A model generated the notes under the pieces. It saw only the letters and a list, made by a program, of their open reading frames with translations, did no database searches and had not been told where the DNA came from. A stretch of DNA of 64,000 nt from Paenibacillus ferrarius. Lineage in GTDB: Bacteria > Bacillota > Bacilli > Paenibacillales > NBRC-103111. The translations under genes were made by a program, and so were the position numbers. Every line of letters starts with the position of its first letter. The first letter of the stretch is position 1. The stretch is from NCBI RefSeq assembly GCF_002027705.1, contig NZ_MBTG01000001.1, positions 372,001 through 436,000 on the forward strand, in the 5' to 3' direction. Shown here piece by piece: positions 14,732-23,783 of the stretch.

Positions 14732-16303
14732 ATGAAAAAGAAGGTTGTCATGTTGACTTTGGCTGCTGTTCTAACAACGACTGCCGTTGCCGGCTGCTCC
14801 AATGGAAATCAGGCTGCAGTTTCATCTTCCGCAAGTGGTAAGGCAGCTGAAGCGCCTAATAGCCCAACTAAATTCTCGATTTCCTTCCCAACGACAATCA
14901 GTACCGGCTACCACACTAAAGTTGATGTTAATAAAGATAAATGGACGCTGAAGCTGGAGCAATTGACAAATACGGATCTTGATGTCAAAGTTTTAGAAGA
15001 TTCAAAAATGAGCGTCTTGTTCGCCGGTGGCGACATTCCAGATGTCGTAGGGAGCGTGGGCACGCCAACGAGCAAATCCATGTCTGGCTCTGTGGAAGCA
15101 GGTGTGTTCATGCCTCTGGATGATTTATTGAAGACGTATGCGCCAAATATGATGAAAGCGATACCCAAATCAGCCTGGGATGCCGTGTCGTACAAAGGCA
15201 AAATCTATGGCTTGCCTGAATTTCTCACCAATCCATCCAGACGCGCTACGTTCATACGGATGGACTTGCTGGAGAAGTCTGGGCTGCCCGCTCCGCAAAC
15301 CGTAGAAGATTTCTTAAACGTGCTGCGGGCATTCAAAAAGATGGGTGTTGAAAACCCCTATCAAATGAGGGACAGTTTTAAATATTCGGATATTCTTTTC
15401 GGTGCGTATGACGTACTTCCTTACAAGGATCAGTTCGAGGTCGTAAACGGGCAAGTCGTTCCGAAATTTTTCGATGCAGAGAATATGCAGAAAGCGCTTC
15501 AAGGCTATAAAACTATGCTCGATGAAGGTTTAATTCCCAAAGATTTCGCCTCCGTTTCCTCGACTGATTATACTAAAAATATTAACGGGGCCCGAGCAGG
15601 CAGCTGGTCAGGGAATGTGAGCGGACTGCCAGGCTATCGAACGAATGTGAAGCAAATCGTACCTGATGGCAAGGTCGAAGTCATCACTTCTCCCAAAGGG
15701 CCGGAAGGCAAAGGCGGATATTTATTCTACGCACCGATCGTCCGCGCCTTTTATGTGAATAGTAAAGTGAAGCCGGACACGGCTATTAGCATTATTAAGT
15801 TTTTTGATTGGATGCTTACACCAGAAGCTGCGAAGTTCTTCACCTTCGGAACGGAAGGAGAAACGTATACGGTAGATAGCAGCGGGAAAATTACGTACAA
15901 GTTCCCAATGACCAAGGAAGGAAATGACGAGGAAGGCTGGCGCAGCGGTACATTATGGGCTATTCACGACTCTACGATCAACAAAATGAAAATGGAGCTG
16001 GACCCATCTGGCCAAGATACGGTGGCAGCGCTAGAGAACGTAGTGTCGAAGGAAGGACTTCCAGGAATCGGATTTTATCCGGACTTGGCTGCATTCTCGA
16101 AATTCCCTGATCTTGTGGCGCAAGGGGACACCGGACCTAAGTTGATCATCGATCATATGGTCAAAATGATTTACGGCAAAGAGCCCATTACGGATTGGCC
16201 CAAGGTCATTGATGAATACAAGCAAAAAGGTGGCAGCGAAGTCATCAAGGAAGCCACGGAGCGTTACAACAAAAAAGACGGCGTCATTGTGATGACGAAA
16301 TAA
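14732..16303 (+). CDS. Extracellular solute-binding lipoprotein (carbohydrate ABC transporter, LplA-like)
   Basis: A 523-residue lipoprotein: leader ending AVAGC (Cys 22) and a Ser/Ala-rich linker. The mature part reads like large family-1 substrate-binding proteins of the LplA/YtcQ type: SVLFAGGDIPDVVG near the start, GVFMPLDDLLKTYAPNMMKAIP, YKGKIYGLPEF, and AGSWSGNVSGLPGYR. These bind oligosaccharides outside the membrane. Unusually, no permease genes follow; the next genes are a YesN-type regulator and YesM-type kinase. It may pair with permeases elsewhere, or act as the ligand sensor for that kinase. A GC-rich hairpin at 16335 separates it from the regulator. Confidence 0.87.
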   Translation: MKKKVVMLTLAAVLTTTAVAGCSNGNQAAVSSSASGKAAEAPNSPTKFSISFPTTISTGYHTKVDVNKDKWTLKLEQLTNTDLDVKVLEDSKMSVLFAGGDIPDVVGSVGTPTSKSMSGSVEAGVFMPLDDLLKTYAPNMMKAIPKSAWDAVSYKGKIYGLPEFLTNPSRRATFIRMDLLEKSGLPAPQTVEDFLNVLRAFKKMGVENPYQMRDSFKYSDILFGAYDVLPYKDQFEVVNGQVVPKFFDAENMQKALQGYKTMLDEGLIPKDFASVSSTDYTKNINGARAGSWSGNVSGLPGYRTNVKQIVPDGKVEVITSPKGPEGKGGYLFYAPIVRAFYVNSKVKPDTAISIIKFFDWMLTPEAAKFFTFGTEGETYTVDSSGKITYKFPMTKEGNDEEGWRSGTLWAIHDSTINKMKMELDPSGQDTVAALENVVSKEGLPGIGFYPDLAAFSKFPDLVAQGDTGPKLIIDHMVKMIYGKEPITDWPKVIDEYKQKGGSEVIKEATERYNKKDGVIVMTK

Positions 16304-16334
16304 CACGAACGATGCAGCGGCATCGCTCATCAAC

Positions 16335-16363
16335 GGGTTGCTCTTATTAGGAGCAGCCCCTTT
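16335..16363 (+). terminator. Hairpin between binding-protein gene and response-regulator gene
   Basis: GGGTTGCTC-TTATTA-GGAGCAGCCC followed by CTTTG. Only three Ts follow, so it is likely a partial terminator or an mRNA-stabilising stem that lets the binding protein be made in excess. Confidence 0.5.
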
Positions 16364-16402
16364 GCAATAAGTGCAAGTTATTACGCAAAGGAGAGGTTCA
16401 CC

Positions 16403-17422
16403 ATGCATTTGCTTATTGTAGATGACGAACGTATCATCCGTCTCGGGCTGCAAAAGATGGCTGAAGCGTATTCCCCAACTTTTACAGATATTCGAACTGC
16501 CGAAAATGGCATGGATGCATTGGACAAAATAGCAGATTTGGAACCGAATATTGTCATTTCAGATATCCGCATGCCCAAGATGGACGGCTTGGCCCTGTGC
16601 CAAACGATTCATAACCAGTATGCCCACATTAACATGCTCGTTGTTTCCGGATATAACGATTTTGAATATGCCCAGAAATGCATGTCTTACGGAGTTAAGC
16701 ATTATTTGCTTAAGCCGGTGACAGAGGCGAGTTTGTATGAGGTTTTCGATACGATCATCAAGAGAGAAACGCCAGGTTATATTCCCGTTACTCGTTATGT
16801 GCAGTGGATTGATCGGATGGAACAGTGTATCTGGTCATTGCAAATAGATGATTTGAATGGGTTGATGGAACAGTGGCAAGCCTATTGCCTCAAAGCAAGC
16901 CTCTCTTTCTATCAGCTCCAAGAATTGCTGGAAGAGTGTACGGATATGCTGCTGCAAAGATTTCAGGAGCGGCACTTTGTGCCAACGATTACAAGGCAGG
17001 AGGTTCCAGAGGGTAACGTCAAAGCTGCCTTAGATGCGTTTGATGATCATTTGCGGCAAATCGTGAGCGCCTTGCTGTTATCTCGTAAAGGCAATTATAA
17101 AGATCCCATGCAGGAAGCAAGAAGTTATATGGATTGTCGGTTGTCTCAAGAATTGTCTCTGGACGAAGTGGCGAATATGGCAGGGCTTACCCCGACTTAT
17201 TTTAGCCTCCTTTTCAAGAAGATGACGAATGAAACGTTTGTCCAATACCGTATTAACAAAAGAATGGCGAAGGCCAAAGAGCTGCTTGGCGTACCGCATC
17301 TGAAAATTGTCGATATTGCGGATGAAGTCGGTTACCTCGATTATTCTCATTTTACAAAAACGTTCAAAAAAATAGTCGGCATTTCTCCGTCAGAATACCG
17401 CACTTCCTTGGGGATTAAGTAA
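16403..17422 (+). CDS. AraC-type response regulator (YesN-like)
   Basis: A 339-residue response regulator. The receiver domain (1-120) has the acidic pair in IVDDER, phospho-acceptor Asp 54 in ISDIRMPKMDG and the lysine in LLKPV. The C-terminal 100 residues are an AraC double HTH: LSLDEVANMAGLTPTYFSLLFKKMTNETFVQYRINKRM and KIVDIADEVGYLDYSHFTKTFKKIVGISPSEYR. The linker is short compared with many YesN proteins. ATG is 7 bp after AAAGGAGAGG. Its stop overlaps the kinase start by one base (TAATG), so the two are co-translated. It probably activates carbohydrate uptake or degradation genes, including the adjacent binding protein. Confidence 0.93.
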   Translation: MHLLIVDDERIIRLGLQKMAEAYSPTFTDIRTAENGMDALDKIADLEPNIVISDIRMPKMDGLALCQTIHNQYAHINMLVVSGYNDFEYAQKCMSYGVKHYLLKPVTEASLYEVFDTIIKRETPGYIPVTRYVQWIDRMEQCIWSLQIDDLNGLMEQWQAYCLKASLSFYQLQELLEECTDMLLQRFQERHFVPTITRQEVPEGNVKAALDAFDDHLRQIVSALLLSRKGNYKDPMQEARSYMDCRLSQELSLDEVANMAGLTPTYFSLLFKKMTNETFVQYRINKRMAKAKELLGVPHLKIVDIADEVGYLDYSHFTKTFKKIVGISPSEYRTSLGIK

Positions 17423-19263
17423 TGGCCGGAACCTTATATCGCAAGCTGTTTATTTATTTTTTGGTCGTTATCGTTTTGTCGCTCGTCAGCGTCAGCTTGT
17501 TCTCTTATCGCAAATCATCTGCTGAGCTGGATGCCATGGTGCAGCACCAAATGTCTCAAATGATTAATAATGCAGCCTACCAAACGGATTTATATTTGAA
17601 AATATATGAACGCGCGTTTGTAGCTCTATTGCAAGGCGACGACATTCGACATCTGCTTGAATTGCCGTTTGACGGGGATGCCTACGAATTTCATCAATAC
17701 CGCAAAAAAATTAAGGAAGAGAGCATCAATCCAATTTTCATTCGGAATCCAGAAATTGCTGCGGTTTATGCCATCAGTCAGAACAGCCATGCCACTTACT
17801 ACTACAACGAGGTAGAAGGGAAGCAGTTCAAAACGGCCGATATTCAGAATCAAGTGGCTTTTTTTCTGAAGCATACGACTCCCGATGGGAAAGTAAGCAT
17901 CTTAAACAGCAGTATTTTGGACAATAAAAACGATCAGTTATTCACGTTAGTCCGTCAAGTCCGCGGATATACACATCCAGAGACGATGGGCATTCTTGCA
18001 CTCGAAATTCGCGCAGCGGAGCTTTCAGCTTTGTGGAAAGGGATGGAACTCGGCGACAATGGCTATTTCTTTATCGTTGATGCGCAAGGCCGTTTCATCT
18101 ATCATCCGGATAAGCAAAAGCTTGGAACCTTGGTGCAAGAAGATTTGGCGCAAAAAGTGTACGAATCGAACCTGTCCTCTTTCGAAAAAATGGATGGCAA
18201 TGTGCTGCGCATGTATACGGTCAAGAAGTCCGATTATTCAGGTTGGAGTCTCGTTGTTTCGATGCCGGTCCAAGATTTGCGAAAGCCTATATCGAGTATC
18301 AGAACGTCTACGCTTTTTGTAGGGCTGTTTACGTTCATCGTCGCTCTGTTTCTGGCCTATCGCTTCGGTAAATCGATCACGGACCCGATCAAGGTATTGA
18401 AGAATGGTATGCAGGAAACAGGGAAAGGGCAGTGGGCGATCATCCCGATCCCCGAGCGCAAAGATGAAATTGTCGAGCTTATGGTACGTTATAACGTCAT
18501 GGTTAACCGGCTCTCGGAATTGGTCGATAAAGTATACCAGGTCGAGCTTAACAATCAGGAAATCGAACTCGAAAGACATAAAGCAGTCATTCAATCCTTG
18601 AAGCTGCAAATCAATCCGCATTTTCTATACAACACGCTGGAGACGATCGTATGTTACGCTTTTATTCAGAATTCTAAAGAAATTTCGGAGATTGTTGACG
18701 CTCTAGCGCACATGCTGCGATATTCGGTCGGAACCAATTTAGAGGAAACGAAAGTAGCGAACGAGCTCAAGCATTTGCTGCACTATCTGGTTATCCTTCG
18801 CCACCGGGTTAATCCTGAGTTCGAAATTGATGTTGCCATCAAACCGGAATATTTGTTGCGCGACGTCGTTTGTCTCACCTTGCAGCCATTGGTGGAAAAT
18901 ATTTTCCAGCATGCTTTTGCCGATGGGGTGGAGGATTACCACTTCATCCGGATAGACGCAGGCGAAGGTGATGGGTTCTTCTGGATGAGCGTAGAAGACA
19001 ATGGGGCCGGAATAACTGCTGACAAGCTGGCTGAGCTTCATGAGAAACTGAGTGCCAACCGGCTGGGAGACGAGAACGACGGCAAGAAAGACGGTATTGG
19101 CCTTCTCAACGTACATCGCAGAATTCAAATGGTATTCGGGGAAGCGTACGGTCTGCGGATCGAAAGTGAAGTGGAAAGAGGGACGAAGATTATGCTGATT
19201 TTCCCGCTCTCCATCCCATCTCATAAGGAAGATGCCATGATCTTGAAATCACAGGGATTTTAA
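17422..19263 (+). CDS. Sensor histidine kinase (YesM-like)
   Basis: A 613-residue membrane kinase. A first transmembrane helix (LFIYFLVVIVLSLVSVSLFSY) is followed by an extracellular sensor domain of dCache type (GYFFIVDAQGRFIYHPDKQKLG), a second helix (about residue 290-312) and a HAMP domain (RFGKSITDPIKVLKNGMQ). The His_kinase module has the phospho-acceptor in LQINPHFLYNTLE (about residue 400), and the ATP-binding domain has LQPLVENIFQHAF, VEDNGAGI and DGIGLLNVHRRI. It is the partner of the preceding regulator. Its stop codon overlaps the stop of the convergent AraC gene (19260-19263), so no terminator can lie between them outside coding sequence. Confidence 0.93.
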   Translation: MAGTLYRKLFIYFLVVIVLSLVSVSLFSYRKSSAELDAMVQHQMSQMINNAAYQTDLYLKIYERAFVALLQGDDIRHLLELPFDGDAYEFHQYRKKIKEESINPIFIRNPEIAAVYAISQNSHATYYYNEVEGKQFKTADIQNQVAFFLKHTTPDGKVSILNSSILDNKNDQLFTLVRQVRGYTHPETMGILALEIRAAELSALWKGMELGDNGYFFIVDAQGRFIYHPDKQKLGTLVQEDLAQKVYESNLSSFEKMDGNVLRMYTVKKSDYSGWSLVVSMPVQDLRKPISSIRTSTLFVGLFTFIVALFLAYRFGKSITDPIKVLKNGMQETGKGQWAIIPIPERKDEIVELMVRYNVMVNRLSELVDKVYQVELNNQEIELERHKAVIQSLKLQINPHFLYNTLETIVCYAFIQNSKEISEIVDALAHMLRYSVGTNLEETKVANELKHLLHYLVILRHRVNPEFEIDVAIKPEYLLRDVVCLTLQPLVENIFQHAFADGVEDYHFIRIDAGEGDGFFWMSVEDNGAGITADKLAELHEKLSANRLGDENDGKKDGIGLLNVHRRIQMVFGEAYGLRIESEVERGTKIMLIFPLSIPSHKEDAMILKSQGF

Positions 19264-20234
19264 TCAAGTTTTACCTCTTGCTTGTTCTTTTGATAACGAG
19301 TGGCAACTTGCTCTAAATATTTATGAATCCCAGCATCGACGGATTCGGTGTTGAGACCTTTTTTGCGGAAGGTGCTTGGCGTGGTGCCCATTTCTTTGGT
19401 AAAGACTTGTGTAAAATAGTGGATGCTTTCAAATCCGGTATCTTCAGCAATCTGTTTGAGCGGAATGTCCGTATAACCGAGTAAATAGGCGGCTCGTTTG
19501 ACCCTTTCCGTCTTCACGACCGAAGGAAAAGATTGTCCAAGCTCTTCGGAAATGAGGCGAGAGAGCTGCCGTTCAGACAAGTGCAAGCTTTGAGCTACCT
19601 CAGCAAGCGCTATTTTACTCGTCAGATGTGTTTGGATATATTCTTTGGCCTGCTTGAGCGTTCCTTGCAAAGGAGAAATCGTTGTGGAGGTGGCCGTGTC
19701 ACCAGAGAGGCAATAAAGTTGAAATAAGCTGAAACAACTCATGATAAGCGTGTAGGCCAGGTGTTCAATCGATTCTGGATAACGGATTTCGGCTTCAGCA
19801 GCTTGCATAAGCAGAGCTTGCCAAATCAGCGCGGGCGCCGTCTGCTCCGCATTCGGGATGAACAGGTGCGGATAAGCGCATAATTGATGAAAATCTTGCA
19901 TAAAAGCTTCGCTGGACTTGGAAGCAATGGGTTCAATAGCAAAAAATAGAAGCAGCATGCCTTGATTGCTTTGAATATAGTGCCGGCTCTCCGGCTTGGA
20001 ACAATACAGTGTTCCTGCGCGCAGCGGATAGGTGATTCCATTTGCCGAATATATGCCTTCGCCTTCGACGACATAGCATATTTCAAAGAAAGAATGTGCA
20101 TGAGGGCTATTTCCCATATGCTGCGGCTTCGCTCCCCAGTAGTGAACAAAGATGGAGGCGCATGCCCCTTGCAGCTGAGCTAGATGTTGGTTGAGGTATA
20201 GATTGCTTCGAGAATAAATGGCATGACTCAGCAC
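19260..20234 (-). CDS. AraC family regulator with cupin sensor domain
   Basis: A 324-residue one-component regulator. The N-terminal half is a cupin (HAHSFFEICYVVEGEGIYSANGITYPLRAGTLYCSKPESRHY) that would bind a sugar or sugar acid. The C-terminal AraC HTH pair is KIALAEVAQSLHLSERQLSRLISEELGQSFPSVVKTERVKRA and DIPLKQIAEDTGFESIHYFTQVFTKEMGTTPSTFRK. It is divergent from the kdgD-like operon at 20375 with a 140-bp gap, so it most likely controls that operon. Its 3' end overlaps the 3' end of the kinase gene on the opposite strand by four bases. Confidence 0.9.
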   Translation of the reverse strand: MLSHAIYSRSNLYLNQHLAQLQGACASIFVHYWGAKPQHMGNSPHAHSFFEICYVVEGEGIYSANGITYPLRAGTLYCSKPESRHYIQSNQGMLLLFFAIEPIASKSSEAFMQDFHQLCAYPHLFIPNAEQTAPALIWQALLMQAAEAEIRYPESIEHLAYTLIMSCFSLFQLYCLSGDTATSTTISPLQGTLKQAKEYIQTHLTSKIALAEVAQSLHLSERQLSRLISEELGQSFPSVVKTERVKRAAYLLGYTDIPLKQIAEDTGFESIHYFTQVFTKEMGTTPSTFRKKGLNTESVDAGIHKYLEQVATRYQKNKQEVKLD

Positions 20235-20374
20235 GAAAGTGATCTCCCCTCTAGTTGGCTGTCCTTTATTATATCACGGAATTTTTTAAAGAAGCGGCGT
20301 GTTTTTATAAAGACCAGACCTGCGTTCATTTCCTATAATGAGGTGGAAGATAACGTAAAGGAGCTGCTTTTAAT

Positions 20375-21301
20375 ATGGGGAGCGATAAGCATGTATCGTT
20401 AGCAGGTATCATGGGATTTCCGGTAACGCCATTTGATCATAACGATACCGTAGATGAGAAAGCGTTTGAGGCCAATCTCCAATTTCTATTGACGAATGGA
20501 TTAGATTCCGTGTTTGTCTGTGCGGGATCAGGTGAATTCCAATCTTTGGCTATCAACGAATATGAGAGGCTTGTGACTGTCGGGGTCGCTGTTGTCGCAG
20601 GGAAAGTACCGGTGTTCGCAGGTACCGGAGGCAACCTGAAGGAATCGGTAGATCGTGCCCAATTGGTAGAAAGGCTTGGAGCGGATGGTCTGCTGCTGCT
20701 GCCGCCATATCTCATCATTCCGGAGCAGGAAGGGCTTTACCACTATTATCGGACGATCGCACAGAGCACGAAACTGCCTGTTATTATTTATCAGCGGGAT
20801 AATGCCATATTTACGTTAAGCACGTTGGATAAATTGGCTGCACTCCCCAATGTCATCGGGTTCAAAGACGGATTAGGAAATTTCGAGCTTAACATCGAAT
20901 TCGTGCAGTCCATAGGCACTAGACTTCAATGGATGAACGGGATGCCGTTAGCTGAGCTGACGATGCCGGCCTATAAAGCTCTTGGATTTCATTCTTACTC
21001 ATCTGCAATTTCCAACTACATTCCACAAGTTTCGAGAGCTTATTACGAGAGCCTGCTGGCTGGCGATGAGCAACGGATGCAAGCCATTTATCGCGAAGTG
21101 ATATTACCGATCCACCGCATCCGGCAGCTTCGCAAAGGATATGCGGTTTCCTTAATTAAAGCAGGTATGAACATCGTCGGATTGCCGGTAGGTTTGCAGG
21201 TGCGGTCACCGCTGGTTCAAGTGGAGAAAGAGCATTATAAGCAGTTGGAATTAATTATTAAGAAGAGCATAGACCTTCTCGCTGCTACCAATAACGTTTA
21301 G
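20375..21301 (+). CDS. kdgD: 5-dehydro-4-deoxyglucarate dehydratase (DapA/NAL family)
   Basis: A 308-residue class I aldolase-fold enzyme. The family converts 5-keto-4-deoxy-D-glucarate to 2-oxoglutarate semialdehyde with loss of water and CO2. Seen: GIMGFPVTPFD at the start, AGSGEFQSL, catalytic Tyr 139 in IIYQRDNA, Schiff-base Lys 164 in GFKDGLGNFE, and the family marker WMNGMPLAE. The aldehyde dehydrogenase two genes down matches the next step, which supports this over generic dihydrodipicolinate synthase. It is the first gene of a three-gene operon; 13 bp to the next start. Confidence 0.85.
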   Translation: MGSDKHVSLAGIMGFPVTPFDHNDTVDEKAFEANLQFLLTNGLDSVFVCAGSGEFQSLAINEYERLVTVGVAVVAGKVPVFAGTGGNLKESVDRAQLVERLGADGLLLLPPYLIIPEQEGLYHYYRTIAQSTKLPVIIYQRDNAIFTLSTLDKLAALPNVIGFKDGLGNFELNIEFVQSIGTRLQWMNGMPLAELTMPAYKALGFHSYSSAISNYIPQVSRAYYESLLAGDEQRMQAIYREVILPIHRIRQLRKGYAVSLIKAGMNIVGLPVGLQVRSPLVQVEKEHYKQLELIIKKSIDLLAATNNV

Positions 21302-21314
21302 GGGGAAATAAACC

Positions 21315-22316
21315 ATGATGAAGGTATCCATTCAAGTTCCTACATGTGATCTGTCAGATAGCGATTTAAAGCAAATGTGTCAGCTTGGCGTTGACTGTCT
21401 TGATCTTACTCGAGGCTCATCGTTTCCAGGGGTACTAGAGCAAGGATATCCGGATCTGGACCAGCTTATTAAGCTAAAACGCAGAATTCGCTCGCACGGG
21501 ATGGACATCAATCGCGTTACGCTGCCCGACATATCAAGAAGCTTTATGCTGGATGAGCCAGGTTCTGAGATTCAATTGGACAACGTCAGCAACGCGATCA
21601 AAGTTTTTGGCGAGGCTGGTATTACGCTTGTCCGCCAGCGGTTCGCAGACGATGTGTTTCCATATATGTCAGAGGAATACACAGCCGTACATCGGGGAGG
21701 GGCGCTGGTACGCGGAGAATCACTAAGACGAAACCCTGAGCAGCAGCCTCCTACCGTGGAACAATTGAACGCATGGTGGAAGCGATTCGATCTTGTTTTC
21801 GGAAAGCTAGTTCCGCTGGCGGAAGCCTATAATGTCAATCTGGCTGTTCATCCATCGGATACCCCGCATCATAATACGCCATTCGGCGGTCTTGGTATCC
21901 ATCGGGTTATCGATGCTTTCCCGAGCAGGAACGTTGGGCTGGTGTACTGCGTAGGTACACGCGGCGAAGCAGGGGGTACACCGTTAGTTCTCGATGAAAT
22001 TTATCAATATGGGCGCAAGGACCGGATTTTCTTGGTTCATTTCCGCAACATCAGAGGCAGTCTGGCAACAGCAGGAGCGTTCGAAGAAGCTTTGCTCGAC
22101 GAAGGTCACATGAATATGCCCAAAATCTTATTAGCTCTGCATAAAGTCGGCTATAACGGGTGCATTAACCCTGATCATATCACTTCGCTTGAAATGGACA
22201 GAGCTCCCCATAATCCCTCGAAATCGAGTATGGGCTGGGTAGGCTGGGCTTATTCGATTGGTTATGTGAAAGCGCTTCTAGCGGCATTAACCGAATTTCG
22301 CGGCGGGAGGGATTAA
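21315..22316 (+). CDS. Mannonate dehydratase-like TIM-barrel protein (UxuA family)
   Basis: A 333-residue protein of the xylose-isomerase-like TIM barrel, closest by eye to Uxu[65 protein letters not shown]. UxuA dehydrates D-mannonate to 2-keto-3-deoxygluconate and binds a metal through Cys, His and Asp residues of this type; YCVGTRGE supplies a cysteine. It is shorter than enteric UxuA (about 390) but near the Gram-positive length. Position between kdgD and a semialdehyde dehydrogenase suggests it feeds the glucarate-type route, possibly acting on a different aldonate or aldarate. Ends 2 bp before the next gene. Confidence 0.75.
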   Translation: MMKVSIQVPTCDLSDSDLKQMCQLGVDCLDLTRGSSFPGVLEQGYPDLDQLIKLKRRIRSHGMDINRVTLPDISRSFMLDEPGSEIQLDNVSNAIKVFGEAGITLVRQRFADDVFPYMSEEYTAVHRGGALVRGESLRRNPEQQPPTVEQLNAWWKRFDLVFGKLVPLAEAYNVNLAVHPSDTPHHNTPFGGLGIHRVIDAFPSRNVGLVYCVGTRGEAGGTPLVLDEIYQYGRKDRIFLVHFRNIRGSLATAGAFEEALLDEGHMNMPKILLALHKVGYNGCINPDHITSLEMDRAPHNPSKSSMGWVGWAYSIGYVKALLAALTEFRGGRD

Positions 22317-22318
22317 AA

Positions 22319-23776
22319 GTGGCTGCACCTAAAACGTATCTGAACTATGTGGGCGGCGAATGGAAAGCGGTTTCCAGTGAGTTGGTTGAAGCGAGTATCA
22401 ATCCTGCTAACCGTCATGAAACCTTAGGTTATCTCCAACTATCATCGGTTGATGACCTGAATGAAGCCATTGCGGCGGCCAAAGATGCGAAGCTGGCGTG
22501 GCGCCGATTATCGGCTCCGGCACGCGGCGAGTTCCTGTTCAAAGTCGCCAATCATATAGAGCGGCGGTTGGATGAAATTGCCGAGATGATGACCCGCGAA
22601 ATGGGGAAAACGCTGCTGGAAGCAAAAGGTGAAACGGCGCGCGGCGTTGCGATTCTGCGATATTATGCAAGTGAAGGCATGCGCAAGATCGGTGATGTGA
22701 TCCCGTCTACGGATAGTGCTGCCTTGATGTTTACGACACGGGTGCCGCTTGGTGTCGTTGGCGTCATCACGCCATGGAATTTCCCGGTGGCCATTCCGAT
22801 ATGGAAAATGGCTCCTGCCTTAATTTACGGTAACACGGTGGTGTTTAAGCCTGCACAAGAGACGGGGATTACCGCTGCTTTGATTATCGAGTGTTTCCAT
22901 GAAGCTGGCCTCCCTGCCGGTGTTGTTAATATGATAACGGGCGATGGCGGAGTGATCGGGCAAGCTATGGCCGACCATCCCGACATTCATGGCGTTACAT
23001 TTACGGGTTCCAACACGGTGGGCAAAAGAGTCGGACAAAGCGCTCTGGCAAGAGGAGCCAAGTATCAGCTCGAAATGGGAGGGAAGAATCCCGTCATCGT
23101 AGCGCAGGATGCGGATCTTGATCTAGCGGTGGAAGCGACAATTAGCGGCGGGCTCAGGTCCACAGGGCAGAAATGCACGGCTACAAGCCGGGTCATCGTG
23201 CATAGCGAAGTCTATGAAGCTTTCAAGATGAAGCTGCTGCAGAAGATTCAAGTGATTCGCGTAGGCTCTGGCTTGGAGGCGGTTACTTGGATGGGGCCTT
23301 GTGCAAGCGAAAAGCAGTTCCGTACTGTGCTGTCCTACATTGCCAAAGGCGTTGAAGAAGGCGGAACTTTGTTGTGCGGAGGAGGCGAAGGCAGGGGGCA
23401 AGGATTGGAAAATGGCTTCTTTGTTGAGCCTACCGTCTTCGAAAACATTTCTAGTTCCATGACCATTGCGCAGGAAGAAATTTTCGGACCTGTGCTTGCG
23501 CTCATCAAGGTGGATTCCCTGGAGGAAGCGCTCCAAATCGCTAATGATATCAAATTCGGACTAAGTGCATCCATTTTTACACGTGATATTTCCACAATGC
23601 TGACATTTATGAATGAGATCGATGCCGGTATGGTTCGGGTCAATGCGGAAAGTGCGGGAGTGGAGCTGCATGCTCCGTTTGGAGGGGTTAAGCAGTCAAG
23701 CTCCGGTTCACGGGAACAGGGGCAGGCAGCGATTGAATTTTATACGGATATTAAAACTGTATTTATAAAATCGTAA
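22319..23776 (+). CDS. Aldehyde dehydrogenase, probable 2-oxoglutarate semialdehyde dehydrogenase
   Basis: A 485-residue NAD(P)-dependent aldehyde dehydrogenase. Landmarks: TPWNFP (Asn 154), [12 protein letters not shown], catalytic base Glu 252 in LEMGGKNP, nucleophile Cys 286 in [11 protein letters not shown], and [13 protein letters not shown]. Family length is normal. Next to a kdgD-type dehydratase it most likely oxidises alpha-ketoglutaric semialdehyde to 2-oxoglutarate, completing glucarate/galactarate-type breakdown. Start is GTG 22319, 7 bp after GGGAGGG, 2 bp beyond the upstream stop, so tightly coupled. The convergent CapA-like gene ends only 7 bp away. Confidence 0.9.
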   Translation: MAAPKTYLNYVGGEWKAVSSELVEASINPANRHETLGYLQLSSVDDLNEAIAAAKDAKLAWRRLSAPARGEFLFKVANHIERRLDEIAEMMTREMGKTLLEAKGETARGVAILRYYASEGMRKIGDVIPSTDSAALMFTTRVPLGVVGVITPWNFPVAIPIWKMAPALIYGNTVVFKPAQETGITAALIIECFHEAGLPAGVVNMITGDGGVIGQAMADHPDIHGVTFTGSNTVGKRVGQSALARGAKYQLEMGGKNPVIVAQDADLDLAVEATISGGLRSTGQKCTATSRVIVHSEVYEAFKMKLLQKIQVIRVGSGLEAVTWMGPCASEKQFRTVLSYIAKGVEEGGTLLCGGGEGRGQGLENGFFVEPTVFENISSSMTIAQEEIFGPVLALIKVDSLEEALQIANDIKFGLSASIFTRDISTMLTFMNEIDAGMVRVNAESAGVELHAPFGGVKQSSSGSREQGQAAIEFYTDIKTVFIKS

Positions 23777-23783
23777 TAGGCGT

